DNA of 64,000 nt. Source: Numida meleagris. Lineage: Eukaryota > Chordata > Aves > Galliformes > Numididae. The stretch covers positions 39,060,797 to 39,124,796 of the forward strand of contig NC_034410.1 of assembly GCF_002078875.1 (NCBI RefSeq), written 5' to 3'. Shown here piece after piece: positions 24,998 through 38,600 of this stretch. The notes under the pieces are model-generated. The model did not search any database. It worked only from the letters and a program-made list of their open reading frames with translations, and was not told where the DNA came from. How positions within the stretch are numbered: position 1 is the stretch's first letter; each line of letters opens with the position of its first letter. The position numbers and the translations under genes are program-made.

Positions 24998-25310
24998 TTA
25001 GCTTCCTGTGGGAGTGTATGAAATTGATCGTTTGCTCAGCGTCTCCAGTTTGGAAATTGCTGTGTGTTGTATCAATCTGACAATAGCATTGCATATTCCT
25101 CTTACATAGGCATCAAGAGGCAATTGTTGTTCAGAGTTCATTAATTTCACATGATCAGGCCAAAATATAGCATTTGCTTTAAGAATTGGCTTCTTCATGA
25201 TAATTCTGGCCAGACGATCTCTGTGCAGGTAATCTTGCCACTCTCTGTGTTGCCCATTAGAGAAGCCAGATTTGCAGAGTAGCAAAAAGCTGGATCCACT
25301 CCCAAACCTG
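24998..25310 (-). other. Unrecognised terminal-exon-like coding segment
   Basis: On the minus strand an AG (CCCTTCTGCAG) precedes an open frame of about 104 codons that ends in TAA at 24998. The frame is open further upstream to about 25360. The composition is protein-like rather than low-complexity, with stretches such as HREWQDYLHRDRLARIIMKK, NAIFWPDHVKLMNSEQQL and AYVRGICNAIVRLIQ, and the end reads SYTPTGS. An AATAAA follows 75 bases on. There is no poly(A) tail beyond it, so a recent retrocopy is unlikely. I do not recognise the family. The alternatives are the last exon of an unseen minus-strand gene, an old pseudogene or a lucky open frame. The acceptor's pyrimidine tract is short. Confidence 0.4.
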
Positions 25311-28300
25311 CAGAAGGGAATCTCCCTGCAATGACTCTGCTCCCCTCTTGTGATAGCTCAATTTTTCTTTTGAGAGAGCCCTTCCCCTTGAGCTGTGCCC
25401 TGGAAATTCAGCATGGCTCAATTCCGGCAGGTCTCTAGAGAGCTAAGGCAAATGAATAACATCTCCAGGCTTGGCTAATCATGCTGTAGTTCTCACCATA
25501 GCACATTTAGACCACCAGATTCCCGAGTCTTGGAGAAATCCATTAGTTACTGCCAGAAAAGTCCTGATGACATTACTGTAAACACAGCTGTCTTGCTATG
25601 CTCTGGGAAGGAATCCCTTTCTTGCATTATTTTGGGGGGAAAAGGGTGATTATTTGTTAATTTAAAAATATAAACAGAACCGATACTCTGATCAACAATG
25701 GGGATAAGAAAATAAATAGAAATCCTGGAGAAGTAAATAAGAAAGGCTATTGTCCTTAATACTAAACGCAGGTGCAATCCTACAGACAGAGCACAAGTAC
25801 CAAATGAAGTACTTTATTTTTAATTTGTTTGTTTCACACAAAAATAAACTTTTTTTTTTTTTTTTTACATCTCTGCTGAAAGTGGTAAATCCCTCCTTCT
25901 TGGGATATTTGCTTTTGAACAAGCGTACATGTTAGGCCCGTAAGTTTATTGTTGAGTGAGGTGCGTCAAGCATTATTAAGGTGCCTGCCTGAGCATTTTG
26001 TACCTGTCCAGTGCATCCTCCTTTTGCTGGGGAGAAGCATTCTGCCTCTCAAAGCAGCCTGCTCTGAGGTATTTTCTTGTTTTGTCTTGCCCAGAATTAA
26101 TGGCACAGAGTACTGTTTGCAAAATGAAAGGACTCTGAGTTCACCTTAGCAGTTATTTAGTGTCACCTCAGTTGCTTTACTTCATTATCTGTTTTGCCAA
26201 GTAATGTCTGTGGGTGTGATCATGTGGAAAAACATACTTGTCACCTTTTTAAGGTTGATGCACAAATCCCTGCGCATAATAGCCACTTATCCTTGTTCTG
26301 CAACCTATAAATATGCTACTAGATACAGGAGTAAAAATGGCTACACTCTGCCGGGCTGTCATCCCTAAGAGAAGAGCCAGTTGGTAACTGCCACTGAAAC
26401 TTTCTGCCAAACACTGGTAATCCAACATCCATTTCTGCTTTCTTGCTACTGGGGATTCTGCTACTACAGGAGTTGTTGGTACTTTCTTCTTCTTTACTTC
26501 AGTGCCTGCTTAATGTCTTGGGACCATTCAAAGACATTCAGCAGCTCCCCTTCAGGCAAATAAATAAATACAAGGAAGAAAATTGGTTTCCTTTCTCTGT
26601 GACACAGAACTGCCTGGTTAAAATAGTAATGTCAGACAACATTCTTCTCCATCATCCCCAGAGTGACTGAGGGATCTGCTGAGATCTTGGTGTGGAGAAG
26701 GACATTCCAGTAACTTGTTTGACTGCTGTAAAGAGCGGAATGAGGAGATTCAGCAGTGATCTCCAAAGACCTAACTTGCTCTGCCTGTCTCCCCACTGTA
26801 AAATGAGGATGAGTGGGCAAAAGTAGTTCACGCTCATCAGATCTCTTAGGGCTGATGTGTCAGAGTGTCTGTGTTGAAGGTAAATATTTTATTTTACGTT
26901 CACATTATGGATTTCCTTAATGCATGTTCAGGGCTTAATCTTTTGAAATTCATTTCAAATAAATAGGAACTCTATATGAAAGTGTGTTTGTGCACAGCTC
27001 TCAAATGAAATTTGTATTGCAAATGATAGAGTACAGAATTTTAGAAATTAGAGGTAGTGGAGATTTTACACCTGATTCAGTACAATATCCTGACAGTAAG
27101 GAATATTCACCTGTAAAACAGGTTTGTTTGGGATGATGTGTTTTGCCTAGATCTTAGTCATTCAGTTTACCAGCATTGTTTGATGCATCTGCACTACCTG
27201 AATGTGATTTTAACCCATGTACCTTTTATTGAGATCAGTATGCGTGACACTGTTTACATCCAACAGAACTTGAATAGTTTTGTAAGATTTCACAATGGCA
27301 TTTGACAAATATGGCACTAAAATTCAAATCTGTTATGTCTGCTGAGTTCCCGTCATCACATTTTGGAGGTGGGGAGAAGATCTGTCGAATTTAACGGTGA
27401 TTGTTATGATTTGTTCCTAAATGATTCAGCTGCCTGGAAGTTGTGAGTTATTTTCCGTCATAATTTTAGAATGAGTTTTTTCCCCCTCTCTAATTCTTCT
27501 CTGCATTTTTTTTTAATAAAGAAATGGCTTCAGACTTTAAAGTGTGTTTCATAAATGTCATCTGATTACTTGTCCTTTGCTTTCCTTTGTTCCTTTAGCT
27601 TAGCCTCGTGACTTTATAACCTGAATAGTCTTTGATGCATGCTCAAAACTCATTCAATTCTGTTGACTTAAATCTAAGTAGATGCTTAAAAGGCATTGCT
27701 GCAGCAAGGTCTCAGTCACCAATGGCTCAAGAGATTCATTAGATAAGTTCTTTAAATACCATAAAATGCATGTCCAAAAGCCTATCTGTAACCTGTGGTT
27801 TGGCAAGGATAAGGTTTTAGCTTTCATTTTGAAGGGATTTTTTTTTTCTTTTCTCCTCTTTACTATGAAAATGCTTGGTATTTATAAATGGAGCAGAGTA
27901 CTAAAAATTCCACTGTCCTTGAAAGGAATGTTCTGAATTCCCCTGTGTTTCCATAGTGTAGACACTCTCTTTGTTGCAGGTTAGGTGGCACTTCAAAGTT
28001 CTAGCTTACGAAACCGCTGACTGGAAATCACACAAGAATTTTTGTTTTAAGCTAATGGGAATCAGAATTAGATTTGGATTTTGTCAGATTTTAAAATTAA
28101 AAAGAAACCATCTCACCAGCAAGACCACTACTGCTTGTTTCAATCCAGCCTGTTTTATGATGATGTTTCATCTTCTAGTTGGGGATATGATCTGCCACCT
28201 CCTATGCAGCTACTCAATAAAATCTAAGGAAACGGCATTTGCCCTGCAGTAGCTCAGAGCCCCGTTCCCAGCACTAACTTCAGTGGGAGTTTTAATGGGA

Positions 28301-31300
28301 CAAAAGATTCATTATTTGACTCATTGACTTTTAGTAATACTACTTGAATGAGAAGTATTGAGTTCTCTCACAGCTGGGATTGTCCCATGCTTTTTTGTGA
28401 TGATAAATAATCTTTTTTATCTATCTGTCTAAAATCCATGTTGTAGTAGTTTTACTCCTCTTAAGCAGATACTCCTTTCTCTGAGTAAAACCATTCCTTT
28501 TGAATAGTTTTGTGGTCAACGGCATTAGAAAAACAGGTTGTCTTGGAAAAATAAATTTGCCTGTGTTATGCATTGGAAAGTGATTTTTCCGTCTTACCAC
28601 TCATATTCCAGTACTGATGAAAATTACAGCCATTAAGCTGGTCTGCTTTGTTTCGGCTCAGCTAGCATTTTCCTGCTAGGTTGTTGCTAGATTGGAATAC
28701 TTCTACTTGGCTTTTTTTTTTTTTTTAAGGAAAAATAGTAGATCTATTAACATTTTTCTGTAACAAGAAGCAAGGATGCTCTTCCTTTAAATGTGATCTC
28801 TGCATGTTGCTATGCGGTCAATGATAATTTCCTCAAAAGATGAACATGCTGTAGAAGCCAAATGTGGTTTTCCCTCTACCTCACTGTATTGTGTGGAGAG
28901 ATGGCAGCCATTGCAAGTGGGATAGAGAAAACATTGTAGCCAGGAAACCTGATCAGTCTTTATTTGGGGAGGTGTGTGTATGTGTGTTAAAAAATGTTGG
29001 TTTCCCAGGTTTGCATAATGTAACCAAGACAAAGAACGTGAAAGGAAAAAAGGGAAAAAAAACTGTAAGAATGTTAATATGGCTCCAATTGCTGAAACAT
29101 ATGGAGCCAATCATTGGCACTGCCTCAACACAACTGGGAATGGAAATTAGCATTTTTCTCAGAAAAATATGGGTTATTTTTTTTCCTACAGTTTCTCTAA
29201 TTTTTTCTAGTTGTTTTTCCTTATATAACAGTGGGGATATTTTCAAGAGGAAGACAAGATATTTCACCTTCAGTATTATTTTCTAGTCTTGTTTTTTAAT
29301 GCCTTTAAACCAGGAGAATTATAGGCACTGTTTTGTGTGAGAATAAACTAAATATAAACGGGACTTAGAGAACATGCAGTTGAGCATATTCTCTAACATT
29401 GACACGGTCTTGCTGATCCTACCATGGTGTGCACTGAGAGGGAAACTGCTAATAATTTGGGGGAAAAGAAAGTGCTGGTATTCATTAAGGTAGTACCTTG
29501 ACAAACTGCAAGTTTAAGTTATGTTTGGGTTGTGATGTGTCATCTTTGATTTTGAACATCAACCTAGTTCAGTGAAGTGATGAGTCATTTTTTAAAAAAT
29601 AACACTTCATAAAAAAATATCAGACTTAAATGCTTTTAAAATCTTAGATTTTTATATTAAGCATAAAATTATAATATTGTTTTTTTAAAAAAATTGTCTC
29701 TTCAAAAAATAACTGTGCAAAAAAGCAGTGGTTTCTTGATTTGTGCTCTGAGGTTAACTTCTCTTGTTTCACATTCTTCACCTCTTCTGATTTTAGAATT
29801 TTTTCAAGTGGAGAGAGGAGTGCTTTTTCCTCCCATAGTATCTATAATTTTAAAATATTTCTTCTTTTTCGTTTGTAAAGAACTCTTTCTGAAGCTTTAC
29901 TTTCTTTTTATTCCTTTTATTGCTCCATTTATTATTATTATTACTATTATTATTATTATTATTCTCTGATGAACATACTCAGGTTTATACGTAGTGATTT
30001 AAGCATACATAGAACTGTTCACTCAAATATCATTGTGTATAAGAACCATCAGTTTAAAGACCATATTTTGTAAATATAGATAACATTCCTTGAACTCTTT
30101 GCCTTCAGTTGGCAAGCTTCATGTTCCCAATAAAAACAGGTCATCCCTGTCATGGCAGACAGTTCTGGAAATAGTACTTAAATGACTTTGTGTAAAATGA
30201 TGAAAGAGAATTCATATACAGTGTATTTTCTCTTTTGCTCTGTTTGTTTTGCCATTGTAACAGAGGGGAAAAATAAAGAAGGAGTCTGACCTCCATTTCT
30301 GAAAAATTGAACTCGAATTCTTTTTAGAGAAAAACATAGGTAAAGGCTGTAAATTGCTTATCATTGTTTAAACTCACCAACTCAAAGTGCAATGGGAGCT
30401 GTCCCATGTTGGTAAGCAGCAGCCACAGCTGACCATTCCCGTGTATGCAGGGTCTTGGTGGCTGGCTCATCTTCTGAACTCTGCCATGTCTTCGCTGGCT
30501 GGGCTGGAACTTTTCCAGGTCTGAAGCCATTGGGAAGGAAATTGCGGCTGGGTTTTCAGTTACATGGAGTGTATACAAGTTATCTATGGGAACATACCTT
30601 TTTTGATGAAATTTCGCTGGAAAAGAGCCAGGGAGAATTTCTCATTGAAGTACAGTGCTACTGCATGTATAAACTTGTGTGTCTTTAACGTGAAAGGCAC
30701 TAGTTGAGAGCAGCTCTGTTATGCTCCTTACTTCCCTGTTCTTGACAACAGTACACCTTCATTGCACCCAGGCTATTCACCTTCATGGTCACCTCTGGAC
30801 CTGTCCTCCATGACCCATTTTGAGGCCATTTATACTTCTGGCTACCAGGACATCCAGTGGCTGTGAAGTGCATGCTTGAATTGTGCGTTCCTGCTGGTTC
30901 TTCTGCTGCCTGTAAGTCTGCTGATATGTTTCTGTAGGTGAAGTCTCATCCTCATATTCCTTGTCATCTCTCCATATCAACCTCTGCTTGCTTCTCTAGT
31001 TTGCTTACGCTTATTATGAAATGAGCTACCCAGACAGCCAAGCATTATTTCAGATGCAGTTGAAGCATAGCACATATGGCTCTTTGTTTTATCTTATCCC
31101 TTAAATATTTTGTAATATTGCATCACTCTGGAGGCCATCTCTCTTTCTAGCCCTGGGCTTGGCCTCCCTCCTCAGGGACCTCTGCACCACTAAGATCCAA
31201 AAGGCTGATCACAAAGCTCCACTATTTATCAGTGACAGAATTTAGGTTTTGCAGGAAATAACCTCCACTTTCCAGCAGTCAAACTCATTAAAAATTTTAG

Positions 31301-31606
31301 GTTTGTAATCTTGCATTCCTTTCTTTTCTTTGTGTCTCTTACTCCAATATCCTTGCTGGTAATCTGATACTTTCTAAATAGCACAGTGTTAATGATACTG
31401 ATTTTTCTTTCCTTACTTCTATCTCGAAATCAGAAAGTGGTCAACGGTAACTGGCTTTTTCTGGCATATGAGAAGGGAAATAATTCCCATTTAATACGAC
31501 ACAAAAATGCCAGCTTTTGAATTGAAAAAAATAAGTTTTGGAGTTTTTTGTTTGTTTTAGTTTTATTAAACACTGATGATTCTGAATACTGAAGGATGAG
31601 GAGTCA
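25311..31606. other. Long non-coding stretch with simple repeats
   Basis: Contains poly(T) at 25850-25866 and 28712-28726, and an (ATT)n tract at 29930-29963. Open frames up to 140 codons (28864-29286, plus) have opposing open frames on the other strand and no splice context. No repeat family was recognised. It may be intron of a neighbouring gene. Confidence 0.45.
29930..29963. repeat. (ATT)n microsatellite
   Basis: About eleven ATT units with one interruption (ACT), lying in a T-rich surrounding. Confidence 0.9.
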
Positions 31607-32709
31607 GAGTCTGGCTGAAGTTGAAAGGGACCTCTGGAGGCCATCTACTTCAAGGCATAGCTCAAGCAGGTGCCATCTAGAGCTGGTTGCCCACATGCTA
31701 TTTGAAGATCTCAAAGAAGGGAAACTGCACAGCCTCTCTGGGCAACTTGTCCCAGTGCTCTGTCACTTGCAAAGCACAGAAGTGCTTCCCGATGTTCAGA
31801 GAGAACGTCCTGTGCTCTTGTCCTGGCACAAGTGGCACAAGTGAAAACAGCCTGGCTCTATCCTTTTGTGCCCTCCCTTCTGGTATTTGTACACATCAGT
31901 AAGAACCCCCTAAGCCTCTTCTTCTCCAGGCTGAATAGTTGCAGCTCTCTCAGCCCCTAGTTGTGGGAGGAGTGCCCCTTCATCATCTTGGTGGCCTTCC
32001 ACTGGACCTTCTCCAGTATGTCCATAACTCTCTTGGGAGCCCAAAACTGGGCCCAGTACTCCAGGTGCTGCTTCACCAATGCTGACTAGAGCAGAATGTT
32101 CGTCTCTCTTGACCTGTTGGCGATACTTTGCCTAATGTAGCCAAAAATACCATTAGCCTTCTTAGCAACAAGGTTACATGACAGTCTCATGGTCAACTTG
32201 AAGTCAATCCCAGACCTTTTCTGTAGAGCTGCTTTCCAGCTTGGCGGCCTCCAGCATGTACCTGTGCTTTGGGCTGTTCCTCCACAGGAGGAATGCACTT
32301 CTTTTTGAACTTCATGAGGTTCCTATCAGACCTCCTGCAGCCTGTCCAGCTCCCTCTGGATGGCTGCACAAGCCTCTGGTGAGTCGGCCACTCCCCTCAG
32401 TTTCATGTCATTTGCAATTTTGCTGAGGATATACTCTACTCCATCATCCAGATAGTTAAGGAAGATGTTGAACAGGACTGGATCCAGAACTGACCCATGG
32501 GATTTTCTGCCTCCAGCAAAACTTTGTGTCCCTGACCACCACCCTCCAGGCCCGGATGTTCAGCCAGTTTTTGATCTATTGTACTGTTTGCTCATCGAGC
32601 CCATACTTCAACAGCTTCTCTACGAAAAATTTATGGGAGACAATGTCAAAGGCCTTCCTGAAGTCTAGGAAGATGGTGACTTGCCAATCAGGATGATGAC
32701 TTTGTTATA
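31607..32709 (-). repeat. CR1 LINE with reverse-transcriptase remnant, antisense (left part)
   Basis: A long antisense CR1 of about 1.1 kb. From left to right it shows the 3' end ('gaaagggacctctggaggcc'), the 'cttctccaggctgaatagtt' block, the 'gcccaaaactgggcccagta' block and then the 3' part of the reverse-transcriptase ORF. That part includes 'atgttgaacaggactggatc' near 32465-32485, 'cccatgggattttctgcctc' and 'gtcaaaggccttcctgaagt' near 32645-32665. These match the usual CR1 order. The frame is broken in several places, so it is inactive. The element does not end at 32709: it is cut by a mariner insertion and resumes at 33264. Confidence 0.92.
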
Positions 32710-33263
32710 AGCAAGTTGCTCTGAAAGTAATGCTTTATATTTATTTCTATGGAAACGACAAGTGCAAAAAGCACAATAGCACTATTTGATAGAGCAAGTT
32801 CTCAGCTACAAGGTACTATTTTTTAACGCAGTCACCACCATCAGCTATGCATTTTCAGCAGCCATGAGCAAGAGCCTGAATGCCATATTCATAACAATCT
32901 GCACCAGTGAAGGTGACCCACTGTTGCTGTCACCACCGCTGAAATGCACCACTCACCACCTCTCTGTGCCAACATCCACTGTTTGGTGACAACAGATGTT
33001 CACCAAGCATCAATGAATGTCACTGGGTACAACTTTTTTCCACATGGAGGAATTCAGTCGCACACCTTTGCTTCAAATACTCTTCTGTGTCAGACACCTC
33101 TTTGTTGGACTGCCCTTTGCTGCCATCTGTCACATGGAAACAAAATGTAGTGGACTATTGTTGGGAAGGTTCATCATCTGTTGCCATATTACCAGTATCA
33201 GCCTCTGGTGTCATGGGCCAATATAACAAAATAGGAGGCATTACTTTTGGAGCAGCCCTTGTA
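32708..33263 (-). mobile_element. Non-autonomous mariner element 1, inserted in CR1
   Basis: A 552-bp element (32710-33261) is bordered by TA on both sides, the target duplication of Tc1/mariner transposons. The imperfect terminal inverted repeats are about 23 bases or longer: AGCAAGTTGCTCTGAAAGTA on the left against CAAGGGCTGCTCCAAAAGTA on the right, reverse complemented. Coding direction is minus. Near its end, at 32816-32854, the minus strand still encodes KCIADGGDCVKK and a stop, the C-terminal signature of mariner transposases. The central catalytic region is missing, so it would need an enzyme in trans. It resembles the chicken Galluhop-type family; the family name is from memory. Confidence 0.85.
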
Positions 33264-33430
33264 GAAGCTTATCAGGTTATCAGATTCACATTTTGGTGAA
33301 TCCATTCTGACTACTCATGATGAGGAGAGTGAGTGTGTCCTGTGTCCTCTTCTGCACTCCTCTCGGTATTAATAAATTTCTGATTATTTTGTGGGGATAG
33401 TTCTGCTGATCCAAATCATTTTACCAGTCT
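33264..33430 (-). repeat. CR1 LINE, right part of the copy split by mariner 1
   Basis: Just after the mariner, 'gaagcttatcaggttatcag' continues the CR1 reading at the place where the left part stops ('gatgactttgttata'). It is followed by 'gtgaatccattctgactact', the next expected CR1 block. The two parts join at a single TA. The right end of the element is uncertain because similarity fades after about 33430. Confidence 0.75.
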
Positions 33431-35592
33431 CAGTAAAAAGAAGTCAAACATATTATGCTCTTAAGTGTGTTCTTAAACATACTAACATAAGTGAAGGCAA
33501 TGTTTTTGCTACCCAAAGAGTCCTCTCATGGCTCTATGAGGTTTAGATTGGACCAATTATCATTTAAAATTATTTTTCTTTCTATAATGGAAGTTTTTTT
33601 TTCCTCCAATCTGGTTCTATTGTTGCATTTGGTCTCTTGACAAAGTGAAATGCTGAAGAAAAAATGCTTTGATTTTATACAATTATTACTAAAAGTGAAA
33701 CATTTCCTCAAAAATTACCGTTAACTAGAGGAAATTTTATTGAAGGAAATCCCAGAAAATAATTTGAAAATAGAACCTTTTAATATCAGTAGGTTGTACC
33801 GCAAATAATGGCAAGGAAATAAGTAGTGACAAAAATAAAGAAACTAACCTCTAAAATACTGGTTACATTCACATTCTCAGCCTGAGTAAATCAAAACTGC
33901 TGTGCTGAAGTGAAATAATCAATTTTCACTTAAAAGTATTCTATCTCAGTCAACAAAAATATGGTATTTTTATCGGCTGACTATTAGGGTATTATGGAGA
34001 TTGTTCTATGAAAAACAGTTACTTTTTGAGTCCACTGTGTGGCTTAAATACTTGAAAACTGAAATTAACCAAATAATTGAAGTTACAGTGGCCCAATTTA
34101 TTCCTCACAGTGAAGGACTTGCAAAATGTGAATGCAGGCTTCTCTTATATTCCAGTATTTTGGCTTCAGAGCTCTGGACTGGAATGACGAGCGGGTTTCT
34201 TTCTGACGAAAGCCTGTTTTCTACACCAAAGTATTTCCTGTGAAAGGAGTACTATGATGGAATCCTCTGAAGTTCATATGAAAGTGGCATCTGACCTCAC
34301 CTTATGGGCTTCAGTGGGTTGTTACAAGTCAAGAGGAGCTTAGCAGCGTGCTGTAAATAAACAACAACGCGTCAAAGGACTCTATCTGTGCCAGTACAAA
34401 CTGTATGCCCTATACCTCTTGTATTGATTACATTGTTCTCTAAACTCATAGACATTTGACACCACAGTCATCTTTCACAAGTTGTATATAGGTTTTTTGT
34501 TTTTGTTTTTGTTTTTTCATAACAACTCAATTTCCGGTATGATAGGGGGCAACACATAGAAAAATGCTTCAACAAAAATATGACAAAGATTACAATTTGC
34601 TTTTGGAGCTGGGATCACTAAGTCCTTTGATATTTTCTTCTCTCCTTTCTCTATGGTTCATTAAATTCCCTGAAATGACACTATATGTTGTGTCAATAAA
34701 TGAAATGGTGATAACAAGGTCCCATCACGTAGCTTTAGTAACTGCTTAAAAATACCCTCAAACCTTAAACCTTTCACTAGTGAGTGGGGCCATTTCCAGT
34801 AGAGAAAGAGCACAAGTAGTGTCATTTTAAGTCTTTGCAAGTTGAACTCATATGTTATGCTAGTGAGTTACAAAGCTTTTTTGCTAGGCCATTAGTATAT
34901 TTATTATGCATTTAATAATAATTGAAGAGTAATATAGATCACATTCTTAGTTATTGGTGTATTTTAATCTCATCATTGTTTTCACAGTACAAAGTATGCT
35001 GTAAGAAGGAGTTTCTCTGCTCTTACATAGCAGTTGCTACAGTTGGGAAGGAGAAGTGTTGCAAAGCAGCCTCATGAGCTCTGCATCTGTGACCCAGCAT
35101 TTTTACTGTCTACTGGTTACTCTACAGTTTATAGAACTTATAAATTAATATTATGCATTTACATCTCCATTCATATTATTTAATGCATGTTAAGGTAAAA
35201 TTACCATATTGCTAAACATTGCAGTTACTTCTCTTTAATCATTTTCGATATGCTTTTTTCTCTTTTGCAGAATTTTTCTTCTTTTTTTTAATCCAAGGAT
35301 TCTCCTGATAATGTTATCAGTTTTTTTAATTAAAAGTACTGAAAATCTAAGTAGCTTCATAAACAATTTTTTAAAATTGTATCAATGATTCCTGAAAAAA
35401 AAAATTTAGAAAGAAGACTGGTTTGTAAATATTTTTCATGAAAATTTGTCACCTAGGGCTAATATTGTACTAGTTAGTGATATGCAGTTGTTTTTATTAC
35501 AGCTCTCAATTCAAATGTTAAGCTTTTTTCAAAATCACCTTGCATTTGGCCTAAAATGAGCCTTTTGCGTCTCTCCTCTTCTTACCTCTCAG
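33431..35592. other. AT-rich non-coding stretch
   Basis: The only simple repeat is a (TTTTTG)n-like run at 34493-34517. No repeat family or gene was recognised. The pyrimidine-rich right end (CTCTCCTCTTCTTACCTCTCAG) is the acceptor of the next candidate. Confidence 0.45.
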
Positions 35593-35652
35593 GCACTGAA
35601 GGAAGAGGGATCAAATCAGGAAGATTAGCAAGGTTGCTAAAACTGAACCTGG
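35593..35652 (+). other. Small exon-like segment (60 nt)
   Basis: A strong acceptor (CTCCTCTTCTTACCTCTCAG, ending at 35592) and a strong donor (CCTGG/GTAAGA) enclose exactly 60 bases. Only one frame is open: two bases, then TEGRGIKSGRLARLLKLNL, then one base. Two other frames contain stops. The frame also runs on openly to 35834. It could be a small coding exon, a non-coding exon or a decoy pair of splice sites. Confidence 0.22.
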
Positions 35653-38600
35653 GTAAGATCAGAGCCAGTGCAGTCTGTTTATTCCTTCCCTTCAGGATTA
35701 CAGATGTTTCTTTTGCAGCTAGAGTTCATAGGACAAGGCAACTGATAAAGATGGGGAAGACAGAACAATTGAGCAATTTTTGCTACAGTAACATAATCCC
35801 TACTAGAATCCTTAATGATATCAGCATACTTTAAAAACAACTTGTTTTCATGTTATCCAGTGAGACCCTTGCATAATATTATCACATTGCACCCCAGCTG
35901 CTGGCTGCATAGAAATCACAGGATGAGTCATGTAAGCATCAGGAAAAGTCATTGAGTCTTGTTCTCCTCTGTAGTCCTACATGGCGATCTCTCGGATAAG
36001 ACCTCAATACTTTTCTGAGTATAAATAAATAAAGCTGAACTAATAATGCTAGTAATGCAAGTCCATTTTAGCTCAGTTTTCTGCAGTAAAAAAAAAATGT
36101 CTTTGAAGTCTACTGCCTTGAAAAACACTTCAAGGTGAAGTAGGTTATCAAGTGAAAATGCTTGACTCAAGGAAATAGCAAGAAGGAGGAGGAACACTCT
36201 AATTCAAAAATGAAAACATTTTCTCCTGTTTCCTATTCCTGCACTCTCAGCTTCTTTTCATTCTGTTCCTCATGTTAGTTCTCCCAAGTAAAATTCTTCT
36301 TTTTTCACTTTTTATTGTTTTAATTCTCTTCCTTATACTCGTTGCTTTCTTGCTTTGATAACTGATGGCTTAACCAGGAGGTGAGCTGAGCTGCATCAGG
36401 AGTAAAAAATAATAGTAATTGTGTATAAGAGGATTGAAGGAGGAAAAGCATTCAAATAATATCGCTAATAAATATTCACTTTTATTTATATTGCATTCAG
36501 GATAGAGGGAGTGGGGAACGAAAGAATTATGTGGGTTTTTTTTGCTAAAAAAAAAAGTGCATTCTCAAGCATTGCTTGCTATTAATGAGTGCTGTTTTGT
36601 CTGTCGGCTGGTATATTAGTGGTATTTTTAAAAATAATAACGTTTTCCTCATCGTCCCTCCTATTCTAAACAATATTTTGGCCAGATGATTAGTGCTCGT
36701 GTTGATCTGGTAGCATTAGAAATCAGAGAAGTTATCTGCTAGCTTGTTTATTCTAATATTTATATATGAATCCCTTAGTTCATATGTGTGTTATTTTGGT
36801 TACAATAAATTGGTTTGTTTTTGGGTGTCACACTGGCCTCATATTTCTCTGGTTTTCCTCTTGTGGTGTCTCTAGGTGTGATGTAATCTGGCTGCACGCA
36901 GGGGATGCCTTCTGCACCTTGATGTGACCCCACATCAGGGAGTTGCTCTCACAAGGAGCTTCCTATGAGTGTCTTTCCCTCCAACGTCAGTCTGCTTAGA
37001 AGCTGATGTAATGTAGAACTCATAGCCAGAATTGATCTGTGTAACGCTGGTTCCATAATTCAAGGATGCTCTAATGAGCTGATTAATCAGCACTTTTTCA
37101 GTGTCTCTGCTATTGAGGTGAATTGAATAAAAAAGTTAAGCTCTCTCAAATGTTTGCCATAAGAGTAGAGAAGAAGTGGCTTGAAAGAGGCACCTACCTT
37201 CCTTCAGTAATTTGCTTCACAGGAATTTAAGTTTTGAATTTTACGGTATGTAGAATTTGCAGTGATCTACATGCACGTGTTCTTAGATGAAAGAGATGGC
37301 TACAGAGACATGACCTCGTTTGTTTTACTCTGTGTAATGTTTACACTACCTCTTCCTAGATTGTGGAGCTTCTATCTCTGTAGCCATATCTAGTTGAGAT
37401 ATCAGATTGTGATCAGGAATAATCAAGGTTGAACTACACATTTTCCTTTGTGGCCTTGGCTACTGGAAGAGGATTACTTTGTTGCTGGGTTAGCTTTCTG
37501 TCTCAGAGCTCGAGCAAGTAAACAAGATGTTTTCCTGTTACAACTGTGCAGGAATTCTGCTATGGATCAAGCAAATGAGAAGAGCTGTGATTATATATTG
37601 GAGTGAGTCATACAGAGAAGGCCCTTTTAATTTCAATTCAAATTGATGCAGCCAGTCTTAACATAAGATATTAAGAACTAGAGATAGACTAGTTACGTTA
37701 AGTTCTTGGATAGGAAATGCAGCACAGAAAATTGCCAAAACTGGCTGCTTATGAACACCAACTTTTCCCACATTTACATGAAAAACAGCTGCAACAGACT
37801 CTGGGTTTTTCTGAGGTACTGAATAGGGTCTGGCACTTCATTATAATAAAGATGTTAATTGGAAAAGAGTTTTCTTTTCTTTGTATGAGCCTGGCTAGTG
37901 ATGCTGCTAAACCCATGAGACTCAAGGGTATGTATTGAAGGGAGATAAATGTTTAGAATGAACAGATGAAGTGACCAAAGATACACTTGTTTCATACTGC
38001 TTTTTCAAAAGCTTTTTCAAAAGGAAGGCATAGGGAATTGTAGACTTCCTTGATAGAGGTTGTAAGACTAATTGAAATTCAATTTCTCTTGTGGTTAATA
38101 TAAAACAAAACAAGAGGAATACTTATGGACCATTTTCTCTACATCTAATATCAGATAAATACTATGTTAATAATTTTAAGTGAAGAATAATGTGTAGTGC
38201 TCACCAAATATTTGGAATTGTGTCTTCCTGGGGAATGAAACTAGGCTGTCCCAAGTGAACAGGTGGTAGTGGCAAAAGTGCACTCAGTTTGCCAAGACTT
38301 CTGCCAATATTTGATTATCTAGAATAATATTAATCTGTGTGATTGACAGACTTGGCATGTTTTTTTCTCAGAAGTGCATTGTTTTCAAAGGGAATTAGGC
38401 ATTTTTATCTGTTTTGAGAGCTACTGGACTGTATGAATTGTTCAAGACACTGGCAGCCCTCAGAAGATATTTTCTGCTAAAGCTATCCCACACAGTGTTC
38501 ATGTCATTTGCTTGTTACTAGCAGCATCTTGATGCTTTCATTTTGAATTGTCACTTTTCCAGAATTCTGTAGAATATCTTGTATGTCTCAAAGAATTGGT

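Noticed and set aside
28864..29286. 140-codon plus-strand open frame
   Set aside because: Opposing frames of similar length exist on the minus strand, the peptide is K/F/I-rich low-complexity and there is no splice context.
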